Source: Condylostoma magnum (taxonomy: Eukaryota > Ciliophora > Heterotrichea > Heterotrichida > Condylostomatidae). Taken from it: 51,890 nucleotides of DNA. Shown here piece after piece: positions 34,669 through 47,054 of this stretch. Position numbers and translations under genes: made by a program. The DNA lies in NCBI GenBank assembly GCA_920105805.1, contig CAKKTI010000114.1, forward strand, positions 1,958 to 53,847, given 5' to 3'. The notes beneath the pieces are model-generated. The model saw only the letters and a list, made by a program, of their open reading frames with translations, had not been told where the DNA came from and made no database searches. Position 1 is the stretch's first letter, and every line of letters begins with the position of its first letter.

Positions 34669-34802
34669 CTTTTAAAATCGTTATAATATATATAATTTAA
34701 GATGTAATATTTTCGTTAGTAGTAATAACAATACATAACTTTATGATTATAATGAATTGTTATTGCAAACATACTAGAGAAGTTTATAATGTCTTTTTAT
34801 TC

Positions 34803-37800
34803 TTAAAATACTAAATTAAACTAACTATCAACTGTTTCTTTTATATAATATTCAAATCCTCCAACATTTTCCATACTTAATCCTTAACATTCAATGGCAT
34901 ATTCAATTTAACTGTGATCGCCTATTGGCATGCTAATGAAACTACTGTCCATACTAACAAAAAGTTGGTCTTTCTATTGAATTTGGTGGGGAGTAATAAA
35001 ATAAGAAGATTATTGTAAAGGTAGAATTCTATTTTCTGTGTAATAACGTTATTCATCATCTTATTCTTCTATTTAGTCTAAAGCTCTTTATAAGTATCTT
35101 GACACAAAATTATCTCTCCTTATGAATTAATCAATTACTACAAATCTTTACCTTGCTATTACAAGGAGTTGTAGAGCCATTGATCTTACTCAGCAGATTA
35201 GAAAGTATAAGTTAAGGGCAATTAGTACTATAAATAGTAGTATATCTATTACAATATTATCCTAGCCGTCTTAGAAGTAAAATATAATATATACAGTTAA
35301 TCCTGCTATTTACAATGATAGCTTTTCAATAGTGTTTAAATCTTTCGTTGAGTAAGGTTTTTTTGAAATTTGTAAGTAAAATGTTAGAAATATAACAAAA
35401 AGGATCAGTAATCCTTGAATTATAGCACTTAGTCATTGCTCAAATACAATGAAAAGAATAATAATCACTTTTCTATATATAATAATGAACTCTCAGAAAA
35501 ACTTTTTCTCTTTATAACCATGATATAGGAATCCCATTACTAGTTTACTTTAAGATTTCTGCAATTATTTTCTATTATGGATCAAATAGCATAAGCATAG
35601 CAAGGGAAAAGTAATTATCCATACACCTATAGCAGGAATTGCAGCAAAGTTTAAATAGGTTTAATGGTCTCCTTCCCAGCAAAGTACATTTAGGTCTTCT
35701 AAAAGCCAGTATTCTCCGCTTTCAATTTGCATGCAACTCAATAGCTATAAGGATGCTTTTGTAATAATTGGATGTAATAGAAAGAAAACTACTATTATAG
35801 ATCCAGCAATTTTGTTTTTTAAGTAAATTTATCGATTCAATAAGTTTATCATTAGCCAAATGACTAGGATTAGTATTGATAATGCGAATGGAAATAAGGA
35901 TATAACTACCAACTTTATGAAAATTGGGTTAGTATCTTATTCTAGATAACAATCAATAGAAAATAATTATTCTGATAAGTTTCCTGTTGCTTACTAATAC
36001 GAAAAGAAGTCTTGGAAAAATGATGGTAATTACGCTTCAAATGAGCTTATTGTAGATATTAGCTGCATATAGTTTAGCATTATCTTTAAATATACAGATA
36101 TTATTGACTTTTCCTAGAAAGCACTAACGATTAAGCTTCGTATTACCAGATAGCATACTATAATAAAAGCTGTAATAATAGAAATGAAGATTACATAGCT
36201 GATATATTGGGAGGGACATTCTAAGCACTGCTGCATAAAGCTTTTGCTGTATCCGTCAGAGCAGTGATTACATAAATTACCTTCATATCCTTCCTCGCAA
36301 TTTCCTCGTATATTATGAGGATCTTCACCCCCTAAGCAAGCATCTGGAAATCTACACTAAAAGAATTAATCAGTATTGCTACTAGCCCTTCAATACTGTT
36401 TCTTTGGAACCATATCATCTAATCCATAGCAAATCGCTTCATTTGGACAAGGCTCGCACTCATGAGAGGGATCAAGACTGTATGTTTACTCAGGACAAGC
36501 TATGCAAGCATCTCCTACTTTAGATTCTCCTCTTAAGCAAGCTCTGATATACAGTTCAATTTGTAATTATTAGTCTGGTATTACAGATGACTTTATATCA
36601 AGTGTAGTTTAAGCTTCAGGAGGATGTGTTATTGTAATGTTTTCTATTATAAATACTCCATTATCTGATTATATAGTAGTATTGCCCTTAATTATTGTAT
36701 CTGGATTAGTTGATGTTATATTTAATTATGATTCTGAATTATTTACCACCTAGCCGTAGTGATCATTAAGAGTTATTGTTATCTTTTATTGCATTATTTA
36801 TCCACTTGCTATGCTGTTCAAGCTTAGTAGTTTCCTGTCTTTGTACTGACTGAATATCAACTGTATTGGAAAAGAAGCAATATCATCTCCATAAATTGCC
36901 TGATTTTAAGTCATTTCATTATCTTCTATACAAGGTTTATAACTATCATTTAAATTTTCACTTACTCAGTAAATTGCTCCTCCACTATTAGTTGCTTTAT
37001 TCTACTCAAACTTATTATCTTATATTTAATAATTACATGAGTTATAACAGTCTATATATACTGCTCCTCCATTACCTGCATCTTCTTCTGTGGAATTATT
37101 CAAAAACTGATTATCTGATATTTGTAAATTTGCGTTTTTTAAGTTAATTGCTCCTCCTTTTATTGCTTTGTTATCCTTGAAAATATTGCTTTGAATTATT
37201 TATTTAAGTTGTGCAGGATTTTAATTGATTAAAGCAATTCCCCCTCCAAAATTAGACTGATTTTAATTGAAATTATTACCAGTTATATTAATTTCTTCGC
37301 TATCAAATAAACTGACTGTTCCAAATAAGCCTTTGCTGCAATTTTGTATTGAATTATTCTAAAAATTTAACTTTAAAAGATTTTAACCATATAACACTCC
37401 TTTGATAATATCTTTAAATTCAGAATTGTCAATAATTAATTCAGAGTTATTTGCTTATATTGATCCTCCATAACCCTATATTTAAGTATTTCTGAATGAA
37501 CTTTAATCAATGGTTAGTATAGAGTTAGAATACACAGCTATATCTCCTCCAATTTAGCCACTGTTTGAGTTAAAGCTTGAACGAGTAATATAAGCATTGC
37601 TTTAAGTTAAATATATAGCGCCTCCTTCTTAATATGATTAACCATTGCTAAATTCAGAGTTTTTGATTATAGCATTACTACCATAAGACATGTATATATA
37701 ATTTCCTCTTTCACTTTAGCTCTAATCAAATTAAGTTCCGTTTATTTCCAATTTCGATTAAAATAAAAATATACCAGAAGTAATTTTATAAGCTTTATTA

Positions 37801-40800
37801 CCTGTTAAAGTACTATTTAGTATCTACCCTCCAGATTAATACATTCAAATAGTTCCTGTTTCTGAAGTCTCATTATTTGTAAACCTACAATTTCTTATTA
37901 TAACTTATTCAAAAGGAATATTAAGCAAGTAAATTATAGATCCATTTGATCCTGATATGTTTCTATCAAAAATTGTATCTTCTAGTAATATTGAAGACTA
38001 CTAATCAATATAAATTATCCCGCCTTATCCCTTGCTGCTATTCTCTATTATTTATGACGAAGTTATTATCAATTAAGATCCTCCAGTTACTAAGAAAAGG
38101 CTTAAAGTAGCAAGCACAGCATTATTTTATATTAGGCTACTTGAAATCTGGAGTTTAGAATCTCCGTATAAAGAGAAAAAGTCAGTTCGGAGTGTATTAG
38201 AGCTTAACTCCACATCAGTTGCTTCTCATATTGAGTTAAAAATCATTCCTATTCTTCCTTTGTTTTAAATAAAGCGTATATTCTTGGAGTAACAGTTCAT
38301 TACATTAGAATTAGATTTTAGAGTTAGTAGAGAGTCTCCTGAGCTATCTTCAATCACTGTGTCAAATAATTAGATTAATGCATTACTGCCATCGATTGGA
38401 TTAGCATATACAATAGCTCCTTCACCAGCAGTATTTGATATAAAATTACAATCCCTTATTATAAGATTTCCTTGACTATATAGAATATATATATTACCTG
38501 CTTATTCACTATTGTTACTATTGAAATTAGAGTTAGTGATAGCTGAATCAATAGATAAAATAATGTTTTAGTCTATATATAAGGAAGAACCAAACATCTA
38601 TGCATGATTCGATACAAAATTACAGTCATCAATCTTTAAATCAACTTGAGACTGCTTACCTGTTAAATATATACAGCTTCCGGACGTATTGGATTAGTTA
38701 CTTTCAAATCAAGACGTGTTAATAGTTATTTAATTTTGTTACTCAGTTGCATCACTGTCATATTATATATAGATTCCAGCTGACTTGCTATAAGTTGATT
38801 GATTCTATTTAAAAGTTGAATTAATTATCATTATTTAAGCTAAATTGACTAAATTTAATCCGGACTATGTATGTGTGCTTATATTTTCAAACTGACAGTT
38901 TTAAATCCTTACTTTAAAATCACTTTATTAAACTTTCACAGCTCCATGTAGATTATTTTTAACACTGATTGCAGTAATATTTTTAAATACACAATTATCT
39001 AGCAAAGTATCTACATCAGGCTGTATAATACAAATTTAAGAAGCTATTATTGAAGGATTGTTATTATTAATAAATCTTAACTCCTAAAGTAATAATTACT
39101 TGCCTATGTTTTATAAGTAAAGAATGCTACCATTAAGATTCATCACTTAATCAATTTGACTATCATTGATTTATATACCAAAACAGTCGAGAATGTAAAT
39201 CAATTTAACCTCTTATGTGGTAGTGCTGATTTTATCTTGAGATAGTTAAAGCTAGATATAGTGGGATTCATTTTGTACAAAATCATTAGATCCGAATTAA
39301 GTTATATCGTATGAATAGCCTAATTTACTTATATTTAATCTATCAATTTAAATATTTGCAATTCCTGATAAATAAATTGCCTCACTTTACACTTAATAAA
39401 AGTCTCCTAGTTATATATTGATTAATTTTAAATATTAGGGTGAAATAAAATTATAATCAATGTCATATTCTCCATTAATAAAGGATAAGTTAGTTCAATA
39501 GCTATTTTACAGTATTTCAATCGATTTTCCATATAAATTCACATTTTTAGTAAACTGTAAATTTTCTAGTTGAATATTCTAAATGATTGAATAAGATTAG
39601 TAGTTAATTATACTATGATATATTGTATTAGTTTAAAATGTAATATCTTTCAGCAAAACGTGTTATTCTTTATAATCAATAAGCTCCTTTGTTTCAGTAT
39701 CTAACTATCTGGAATATCGTAAATTAACTAGTTCAATATTAATAACTTTAGACAACACATTTTTCCTGAAATTACACTCTGTAATACTAACTAAAAACAC
39801 ATCCTAAAACTGTAGTAACCCCCTCTAAGTATTACTGTTATTTTAGATGTTGTATTCAAATACTAGATTCAATAAGCTTGCTTATCTTAATGTATTAGCA
39901 TATAAAAAACTGTTTGATATACTAAAATCGAACTCATAGCCATTATTAACAAAGCTAATCTCACCATTTTTATAAGAAAAGGCATTACCTCCATACTATT
40001 TATATTAATCTGAAATTCCTTAAATTTGTATAATTGATGAGTTATTTGCTACTACAATGTTATAAAAGTCAACATATTCCAAGTTTATATCATAGCTTTC
40101 AGCTTCAATCAATGATTTGTATTTATTTCTGAAATTTTAAAACTTTACATTGATTATTGTAAGATTACCTTCACCTAGGAGTTTAATAAAGCTCAAATCA
40201 TTATAAATAGCGCAGTGTACATCATCATTTGCTATTTACTCTATATCTATTAAAACACCTCTATCGTCATAATGATAAACACCATGATCGATGTATGCAG
40301 GACAATAAGAACAATCAGAGCAATCATTTCTAAGGCTTAATTATCCATCAAATATAACATCTTAGAATGTAACATTAGCGTTAAAAAACTAAAATGCTAA
40401 TGTAAAATCTTAAACTTTAATCAGTGATCTTTCATTTAAGCAATTCATCTGAATCTAATCCTCTTAGCACATCAAGGTTTGAATAGTAAATTATCTTATA
40501 TTGATTTTATTCTCGAATAGTCTTTTACCTTCTTTCAACCCGTATCAATCATGATTAGTTATAGTTCTCATTTCTACGGTTTAATCTACTAAAAATATAT
40601 GTACGTATTTATCCCAAGTTTATGCTATTGCATCAATTAAGTCAACGAATCAATCTTGTTAAAAATCACGGCCAAAAGCACTGGTCCCAATATACAGAAC
40701 TTTAGGATTTTCAGGTGTACTTGTATCCTCAAAATAACAAAATTAGAGTTCATTGATTTACTTGGTATTAGTGCCATAAGGACATGCTTTTAAGCATTAT

Positions 40801-41738
40801 TGATAAAAGAAAAATTAACCAGAATCACATTAAAGGCAAATATCAGGATCTGTATTGCTTTGCTGAATACAAGAATCATTATATTATATATTAAAGCACC
40901 CTCCTTAGCTATAATTACAATCTTAATTATTACATTTATCCTTACACTCAAATCCTCATATATCTTAATTCAATGCACATTCAGGCTAATCTCGGTAACA
41001 CTATTAAAAGGTCCACACGGCATTATAATCCAGTAAAGTGCCTTAATTAAATATATAGGGCCGTAATTTCATTAAATCCTCACATCCTTTATTAGTCATT
41101 TGCCCCCAATTACAATCTTTAGTTAAGCATTCCGGCTTACAGGTCTGCTTCTCAGACCATTAGCAATCCTAAGAGCACTACCCGCAGTCATCTTCATCAT
41201 AACGGCACTCATATACATTGCAAGGTTATTAACATACATTGTCTCCAATCATAGAAAATTTACAGTCTGGAGTACAATAATCTATACAATCATTACCATC
41301 ATGAAAGCACAAACTATTAAAGCAATTTTTCTCACATTCCCCGTTGTTTATTTAGCCATACTAACAAATTTCATTACAGTTTTAATCATCACAATCTCCT
41401 TAATCATAGTTAAAATCAGCATTAAAGCATTCTAAATTACAAATATTGTTGCCTATTTAAGACTGATCACATGTTTCAAGTTAGCATTTACCAAAATCAT
41501 AGCCACAGTACTCGTTGTTACAAGGAGTATCACATTCTTCATTGTTTAATAAATTTAAGTAGCAGCCTTAAGCCTCACAATTGGCAATACAATCAGACTC
41601 CTAAAACACTGAGTCAGGTTAACTATCAAAGTAGCACTCAAGGGTCATACATTATATATCACAATGGCCATTACCTAAATCTTCTTATGCACACTTGCAG
41701 TCGTTAGCATAACAGTAGGTTAAGAAAATCAAAAACAT
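34803..41738 (-). CDS. Giant LNR / beta-helix / GCC multi-pass surface protein
   Basis: About 2,300 residues in one uninterrupted frame. A short hydrophobic start (MFLIFLTYCYA) suggests a signal peptide. Lin-12/Notch-type Cys repeats follow (NEYCGYDFGKC, CFNADFNYDQGDCDD, CFNSLCFHDGNDC; ~20-230). Then comes a very long right-handed beta-helix-like region, Asn/Ser-rich with recurring NNxxxxGGAIY/GGGIALI motifs (to ~1720), a GCC-like Cys region (CPNEAICYGLDDMVPKKQYW, CEEGYEGNLCNHCSDGY; ~1726-1840) and 6-8 membrane helices (YVIFISIITAFIIVCYLV, FAALPAIG-like to LLILFVIFLTFYLQ). Such proteins are a large ciliate family of unknown function. The stop could be TAA 34803 or TGA 34665. Confidence 0.82.
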
Positions 41739-41867
41739 ATTTTATTATAAGAATAGGAAACATTGATAGCATATTTTTCAGATAGTATCATACATTTTAA
41801 AAATAATACCTTTATATATGTACTAAGTCAAATAATATAAATATGTAAAATTCTATGTAATAACTTC

Positions 41868-42202
41868 ATGGTATTTTATCTACTCATAAGGACTTAAAGC
41901 ATAATTCAATTTAGTAATCATTAAAATTACGTTAACTTCATAGCCAATTAGAGAAGCTGAGAGCCGAAAATGAAAGATTGACAAATTTATAATCCGAGGT
42001 AGAAAGTATTGGAAAATCTAAAACTTTTCAAGAGCTTTTAAGCTTTATTCTTAATGAATTGGAGCATTTAAAAATTCAAGCTACAAAGTAAAGAGAGTAT
42101 AAGTAAAAGCTTTAGCTTGAAGTTGAAACACTCAGGTAGAATTCAGGAGGATAAAGACTCATCGTTAGAAAAAAGGGATACAGCTCTAAATTTAAAAGGT
42201 AG
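41868..42202 (+). CDS. Small coiled-coil protein with intron after ATG
   Basis: ATG 41868-41870, a 20-nt intron 41871-41890, then exon 2 from 41891, giving about 104 residues: MDLKHNSIQQSLKLR, a clear heptad coiled coil (QLEKLRAENERLTNLQSEV, ELLSFILNELEHLKIQ, REYKQKLQLEVETL) and a basic tail. Without splicing the ATG frame does not reach the coiled coil. The end is TAG 42200 or 42206; the first TGA (42242) lies beyond the CDPK start codon. Function unknown. Confidence 0.65.
41871..41890 (+). other. 20-nt intron immediately after a start codon
   Basis: GTATTTTATCTACTCATAAG follows the ATG directly, the same arrangement as in eL18. Length 3n+2 is what is needed to reach the coiled-coil frame. 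Confidence 0.6.
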
Positions 42203-42219
42203 AAATAGTTTTTTATTAA

Positions 42220-43860
42220 ATGGGAGCTGGTTGTTGTAAGATGAGTGATATACATCAAACTCATTTCACCCCTGGTGATAGAGTAAATAACCGAAACATA
42301 GGTAATAGTATAATAACCGAAAGTAAATTTTAAGTAGATATAACCAATATTTATGAGTTTGTAAAAGTTCTTGGCTACGGTTAATTTGGTACTGTCCGAG
42401 AAGCTTTTAAAATTGAAGAATAAGATTAATAGTAACGTTTTGCTATTAAGTCAATTTTGCTAGAAGATATCTCTGAATAAATATAAAACCTGAGAAACGA
42501 GATTGAAATACTTAGACATACAGATCATCCTAATATCATAAAATATCATGAAGTATATGAAGACTCTCGATTTGTACATATTGTAATGGAGTTGTGTAAA
42601 GGAGGTGATCTTATGGACTATATGATGACAAAAGGCACACTCTCAGAGGAGAAATCAGCTGAAATAATGTAGAAATTATTATCTGCTGTAAATCACTTAC
42701 ATGCTCAAGGGATATGCCATAGAGATTTAAAATTAGACAATGTATTGTCAACTTCCAAAAAAAATGATTCAGACTGGAAAATAGCAGATTTCGGGGTATC
42801 ATAGAAGTTTGCCAATAGATAAATGAGTACAATAACAGGAACTCCTCTATATCTCGCACCGGAAATTTTAAAAGGAAGATACAGCAAGGAGTGTGATATA
42901 TGATCTTTGGGAGTAATGATGTTTTATATGCTGAGTACACGATTTCCCTTTGAGAGTTTTTCAATGGAACAACTGATAAAAAAGATACTAAAAGGAAAGT
43001 TTACTTTCTAAGATTTTTATGGCAGTTTTAGCGGTGTTTCTAAAGAAGCCAGAGATCTGATATCGAAGATGCTTGTAGTAAACCCTAGAAAAAGAATCAC
43101 AATAAACCAAGCATTGACGCATCCATGAATTGTTAATAAGTATAAAAGACAGGAGAGGCCAATAACATACTCAGTCATAAACAATATTCAAGTCTTTGGA
43201 GATAAAAACAAACTACAAAAGGAGGTTGCTAAGCTTATAGTAAAAAACTTAAACGAAGAGGAAATATACAGCTTGAAAAACCTGTTTTAAAATTTAGATA
43301 CGGATAATACAGGGTTTATCTCAGTATAAGCATTAATAGATTAGCTATCTAGCACTGATCTAGATATACCCCAATCCTCCCTACAAAAAGCCCAGTAGAA
43401 GCTGTAATAAATGCACTTAGAAAAAATTAAATACTCTGAATTCATCTCCATGGTTATAGATACAAGAAAACTTATAGAAGACGAGAACTTATGGATTGCT
43501 TTCAAGAGAATAGATAGAAACAATACTGGGCAAATATCAGTCAGATTGATCAAACAAGCAATTGAAAACGCAGGGGGAATTATATCAGATAGTGAGCTTA
43601 ACGAGGTCTTAGAAAGTTTTGAGATAGGAAAAGACAGCAAAATCAATTTCAATGTTTTCAAAGATATAATGACGTGTAAGTTAAAATTAGGTTTTAATAA
43701 CGAGGAAGCAGTCCCTAATGTAAAATCAACTCCATAACTTCCTCCAAGGCGTAAGACTTTTAGAGTTGTAAGCCAAAATAAGCTTTTAATGCAGTATTCT
43801 AGAACTACTAATGCAAAATAAAGTTAGTTTATTAATAATTATGAGAGCTGTTGTAAATGA
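42220..43860 (+). CDS. Calcium-dependent protein kinase (CDPK)
   Basis: 546 residues, ATG to TGA. Starts MGAGCC (myristoyl/palmitoyl signal). Kinase domain: LGYGQFGTVREA, Lys77 (FAIKSI), HRDLKLDN with Asp169, DFG at 190, [25 protein letters not shown] and HPWIVNKY, both Trp written TGA. A junction helix follows, then a calmodulin-like region with EF-loops [13 protein letters not shown] (~360) and [13 protein letters not shown] (~432); the second and fourth hands are degenerate. CDPKs are Ca2+-activated Ser/Thr kinases found in ciliates, apicomplexans and plants but not animals. Here membrane anchoring and Ca2+ signalling, perhaps of ciliary motility or secretion, are inferred. Confidence 0.95.
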
Positions 43861-43891
43861 ATATTGATTTAATAACGTTGAGCCATAATGG

Positions 43892-44335
43892 ATGTTTCCA
43901 GCCTTATCAACTAGGAAACATTAACGCAGATCTAGCAGTATACACAAATCTTATAAAAAGGAAGTAAAAACTGAGATATAGGTAGATTGTGGTAATTAAG
44001 ATATAGAGGAAACAGGGACGTAGACAAACTGCTCGTTTCTAAGACGCAGAAGAATGAGACATAAGCCAAAAATACTTAATATACAAATGCCTTCAATCAA
44101 ATCAAAACATTAGAAGTCTTTAAGCTATTCTCCTGATCCTATAAAAGAAAATCATAGATTGACTTAATAAAATTTCTATAAAACTCGGTATAGCTCAACT
44201 GAAGATGTAGATTGATAACTCAAGCTTGAAATTATGCGGAAATCACCACATAGACTTACGGTTGAACTTAATCAATTTTCTCCGATTAGAAGAAAAAATC
44301 AAAAGAAGATTTTGGCTAAGCCTTTACTATTATAA
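43892..44335 (+). CDS. Small basic hypothetical protein
   Basis: About 147 residues, Lys/Arg/Ser-rich and probably disordered (MFPALSTRKHQRRSSSIHKS, CSFLRRRRMRHKPKIL, SPHRLTVELNQFSPIRRKN). A GTQTN motif (ETGTQTNCS) like those that bind dynein light chain LC8 (TQT core) is visible. It is squeezed between the CDPK (31 nt upstream) and the MORN gene (TAA 44333, 7 nt before the next ATG). Reading on past that TAA would reach TGA 44354 inside the MORN gene. Confidence 0.6.
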
Positions 44336-44342
44336 TATAAAA

Positions 44343-45221
44343 ATGGATATTGTTGATATCTGTCATCAGGTAACTAGAATATAATCAGTTTGGAGGGGTT
44401 TTAGTACTCGTAAAGCTGTTAAAAACCAACGGTTTATCTTTTACTCTAGTAAAGGAGATAAGTACAAACCAAAGCCTGATTCCTATACTGTAAAATTGCC
44501 AGAAAAAGCATAGGAAACCTATTCAAAATTAGAATAATTCAACTAGAGATCTTTTAATTACGATGATTCTGGTTTAACCACTAGAGACTCCATTCTATGT
44601 CCTGATGGATCGGTATACACAGGACAATGGAACAGTGAAAACTTATTTCACGGACTAGGAAAGTATATATGTAACAGCGGATTTATATATGAGGGTTATT
44701 TTAGTGAAGGAAAGTTTTCGGGCTATGGCCGTCTTATAAGATAAGACGGAAGTATGTATACTGGCGAGTTCCTGGAAGGAAATTTCTAAGGTTAAGGAAT
44801 GCTGTAATAAGACACTGAAATGTATAAAGGAGAATTTTAATAAGGCTAATTTCACGGAGAGGGTGAATTAGAAGTATTTAACAAATTAACCTATAAGGGG
44901 TAATTCTAGGATGGTAAGTTTTAAGGAGAGGGTAAAATGATTACTGTTTAAAACGATTAATATACGGGTTAATTTAAAGCAGGATTTAAGGAGGGAAATG
45001 GGCTATTATAGTTCGATCAAGGAGATCTGTATGAAGGGACATTTTTCCAAGATGAAATGGAGGGAGAAGGAAAATTTAATTATGCAAATGGAGATGTGTA
45101 TATTGGAGAGTTTTATTTATCTAAACCTCATGGAAGAGGAGTACTTGAGTTTAGGAAAGGAATTAAGCAGGATGGAGAGTTTATGTATGGGCAATTCGTC
45201 GATCCTGAGTTAAAATTTTAG
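44343..45221 (+). CDS. IQ-motif and MORN-repeat protein
   Basis: 292 residues. An IQ calmodulin-binding motif sits near 11-25 (TRIQSVWRGFSTRKAV). From ~85 there are eight MORN repeats of 22-23 residues (GSVYTGQWNSENLFHGLGKY, GFIYEGYFSEGKFSGYGRL, GSMYTGEFLEGNFQGQGML, GDVYIGEFYLSKPHGRGVL). MORN proteins link membranes and cytoskeleton in cilia and cortex. Gln inside the repeats is often TAA, in places where other MORN proteins have Gln/Glu/Lys. It ends at TAG 45219; the first TGA is about 60 bases later. Confidence 0.92.
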
Positions 45222-45477
45222 TTAAAAAGTTAAATTAATTCAGATTAAATTATGTCTTTATGTAGAACTGTTCATTAAGTGTTGTGAGAATTATTCAATA
45301 ACAAATTTAGAAGTATTATTATGAAGAAATAATGGTTAATAGTAATTATTTTTAAATATTGGAATAACTTGATTATAATAGATAAGTTAATTATTTAATT
45401 AATAATACTCATGTTGTAACTAATTATTGTATGATATAAACTATAAGACATTAAAAACTGTATTGATAATTAACAAA

Positions 45478-46524
45478 TCAAAATAATTATTCATCTTTAC
45501 CTATATATAAGTTTATATCATTTAAATCGAGTGAATTTCCATCTCTGTCATCAATTTTAACATTTGAAAACTTAGTAGCTCTTTTAGAAATGCTTTAAAT
45601 GATAACATCCTCTTGCATTACATACTCTTGACTAAACCAAAATTTAGTAGGCACCTTTAATCTTTAGCAAAGACCTGCTATTTTCTATAAGTAACTTCTA
45701 CTATATGGTTAATAATCTTAAAAAGGCCACACTTATTTAATTTACTCATACGTTGTATTATCTTTATTTCATATATAAGTATGGTAAATAACTAATATTC
45801 CAATGAATATCAAAAACTGTGTATAATTTACAATAGTAGAAATCAAACCAATAAAAATCCCTAGTCCCATATCTTCAATTCAAAACTCAATTTCCTTCTA
45901 ATCTTCATTATCATAGACTATAATTCCATAAATAACTAAAAAGTATAATTAGCACATAATAAGCATTAATAAACTCCATAAGAAGCTTACAAAAGACTTA
46001 TAATTTCTAGCTCCAATGCAAATCCCCACTCACGGACAATGATGGTCAAATCTTTCAACACACATTCCACAACTGTAACAATGGGAAGCTCTAGGAGGCC
46101 TTAAAATAAGGCATGTTTAGCAATATTTGAGTTTTATTAGGTGTCTTTTTATAGGAATACTGATTACTTTGTTATTCAAAGCAGTTTTGTCAGGAAGATT
46201 TTTAAGAATAGGAGACTTATATGGCCCTATTGCAAATTAATTTACTTAAGGAGGAATATAGCCGGGATTTGATGTTGCTACTACTATAAATTATATTAGG
46301 CTTAGGATCCAGAGGGTAATGTATACAATAAGTAGCCATGTGTAGTCATTATTAAGCAATTCATCTGATAATAATGTAATTGAGGCTGCTGGAATACTGA
46401 AGATTAAAGATAGTGTAATAGCAGCTTTTCTATAATCTGGTCTAAGTAAGATTTACCCTATCATAAGTTTTCCTTTACATAAAATCTTGTTCAAACCTGG
46501 TCAAAACTTATAGTTTCGCTCCAT
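45478..46524 (-). CDS. DHHC palmitoyltransferase
   Basis: 348 residues, ATG to TGA. Two membrane helices (~34-52, ~61-82) precede the Cys-rich domain: [40 protein letters not shown], with catalytic DHHC at 160-163. Two further helices follow (YKSFVSFLWSLLMLIMCQLY and the IGLISTIVNYTQFLIFIGIL region). This is the full four-helix topology of the family, which S-palmitoylates Cys on cytosolic faces of membranes. The invariant Trp165 after CP is written TGA (46030-46032). The C-terminal tail is short and charged. Confidence 0.95.
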
Positions 46525-47054
46525 ATTATATAAATTAATAGAATTTAAATATTTTCAGCGTATAAGATTGTTATTAGATTATAAAAAGACTATTGATATA
46601 TTGGGAAATTAATATTATCTATAAAAGTACTTAATTCGACAAAATGTTTAATTAAAGAAAGGTATTAATATGGTATTTAAAACATTTAATAAAGGTTTAG
46701 TCAACAGGTATGAATTATATAGTTTTCATTAGTCAATTATTTAATGATATCATTAAGCTGATTATATATTAAAATACAATTACTGCTTTAAGCTTATCTG
46801 AATTTATACTAACTGATATGGGCAAATCTAAAATGTATTATATAACTAAAAAGAGTTTTGCATATATCAAAAGTATATAATAACTACTTTTAATCTTGCA
46901 TATATTATAATAATCCTTGAATTTTGGTTAAGTGATTTACTTACACAGTTCACTATCTCATATTATTTAAGAAATCAATAAAAATAGCTGTACTTACACA
47001 GTATATAATTACATCTTGCTATAAAAACTTAATTTTTAATCATTCATAATAATT
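46525..47054. promoter_or_regulatory. Divergent intergenic region with a 12-bp direct repeat
   Basis: 530 AT-rich bases between the starts of the DHHC and IQ genes, without a coding frame. TACTTACACAGT occurs twice in the same orientation, at 46938-46949 and 46991-47002, starts 53 bp apart. It may be a factor-binding site for the divergent pair. Confidence 0.45.

Noticed and set aside
36000-41000. Possible retroelement or virus-like element in the long minus-strand ORF
   Set aside because: No reverse transcriptase, integrase, capsid or terminal repeats; the protein is a Cys-rich, beta-helix and membrane protein of ciliate type.
42611-43661. Minus-strand ORFs opposite the CDPK
   Set aside because: Antisense to conserved kinase and EF-hand motifs; no independent support.
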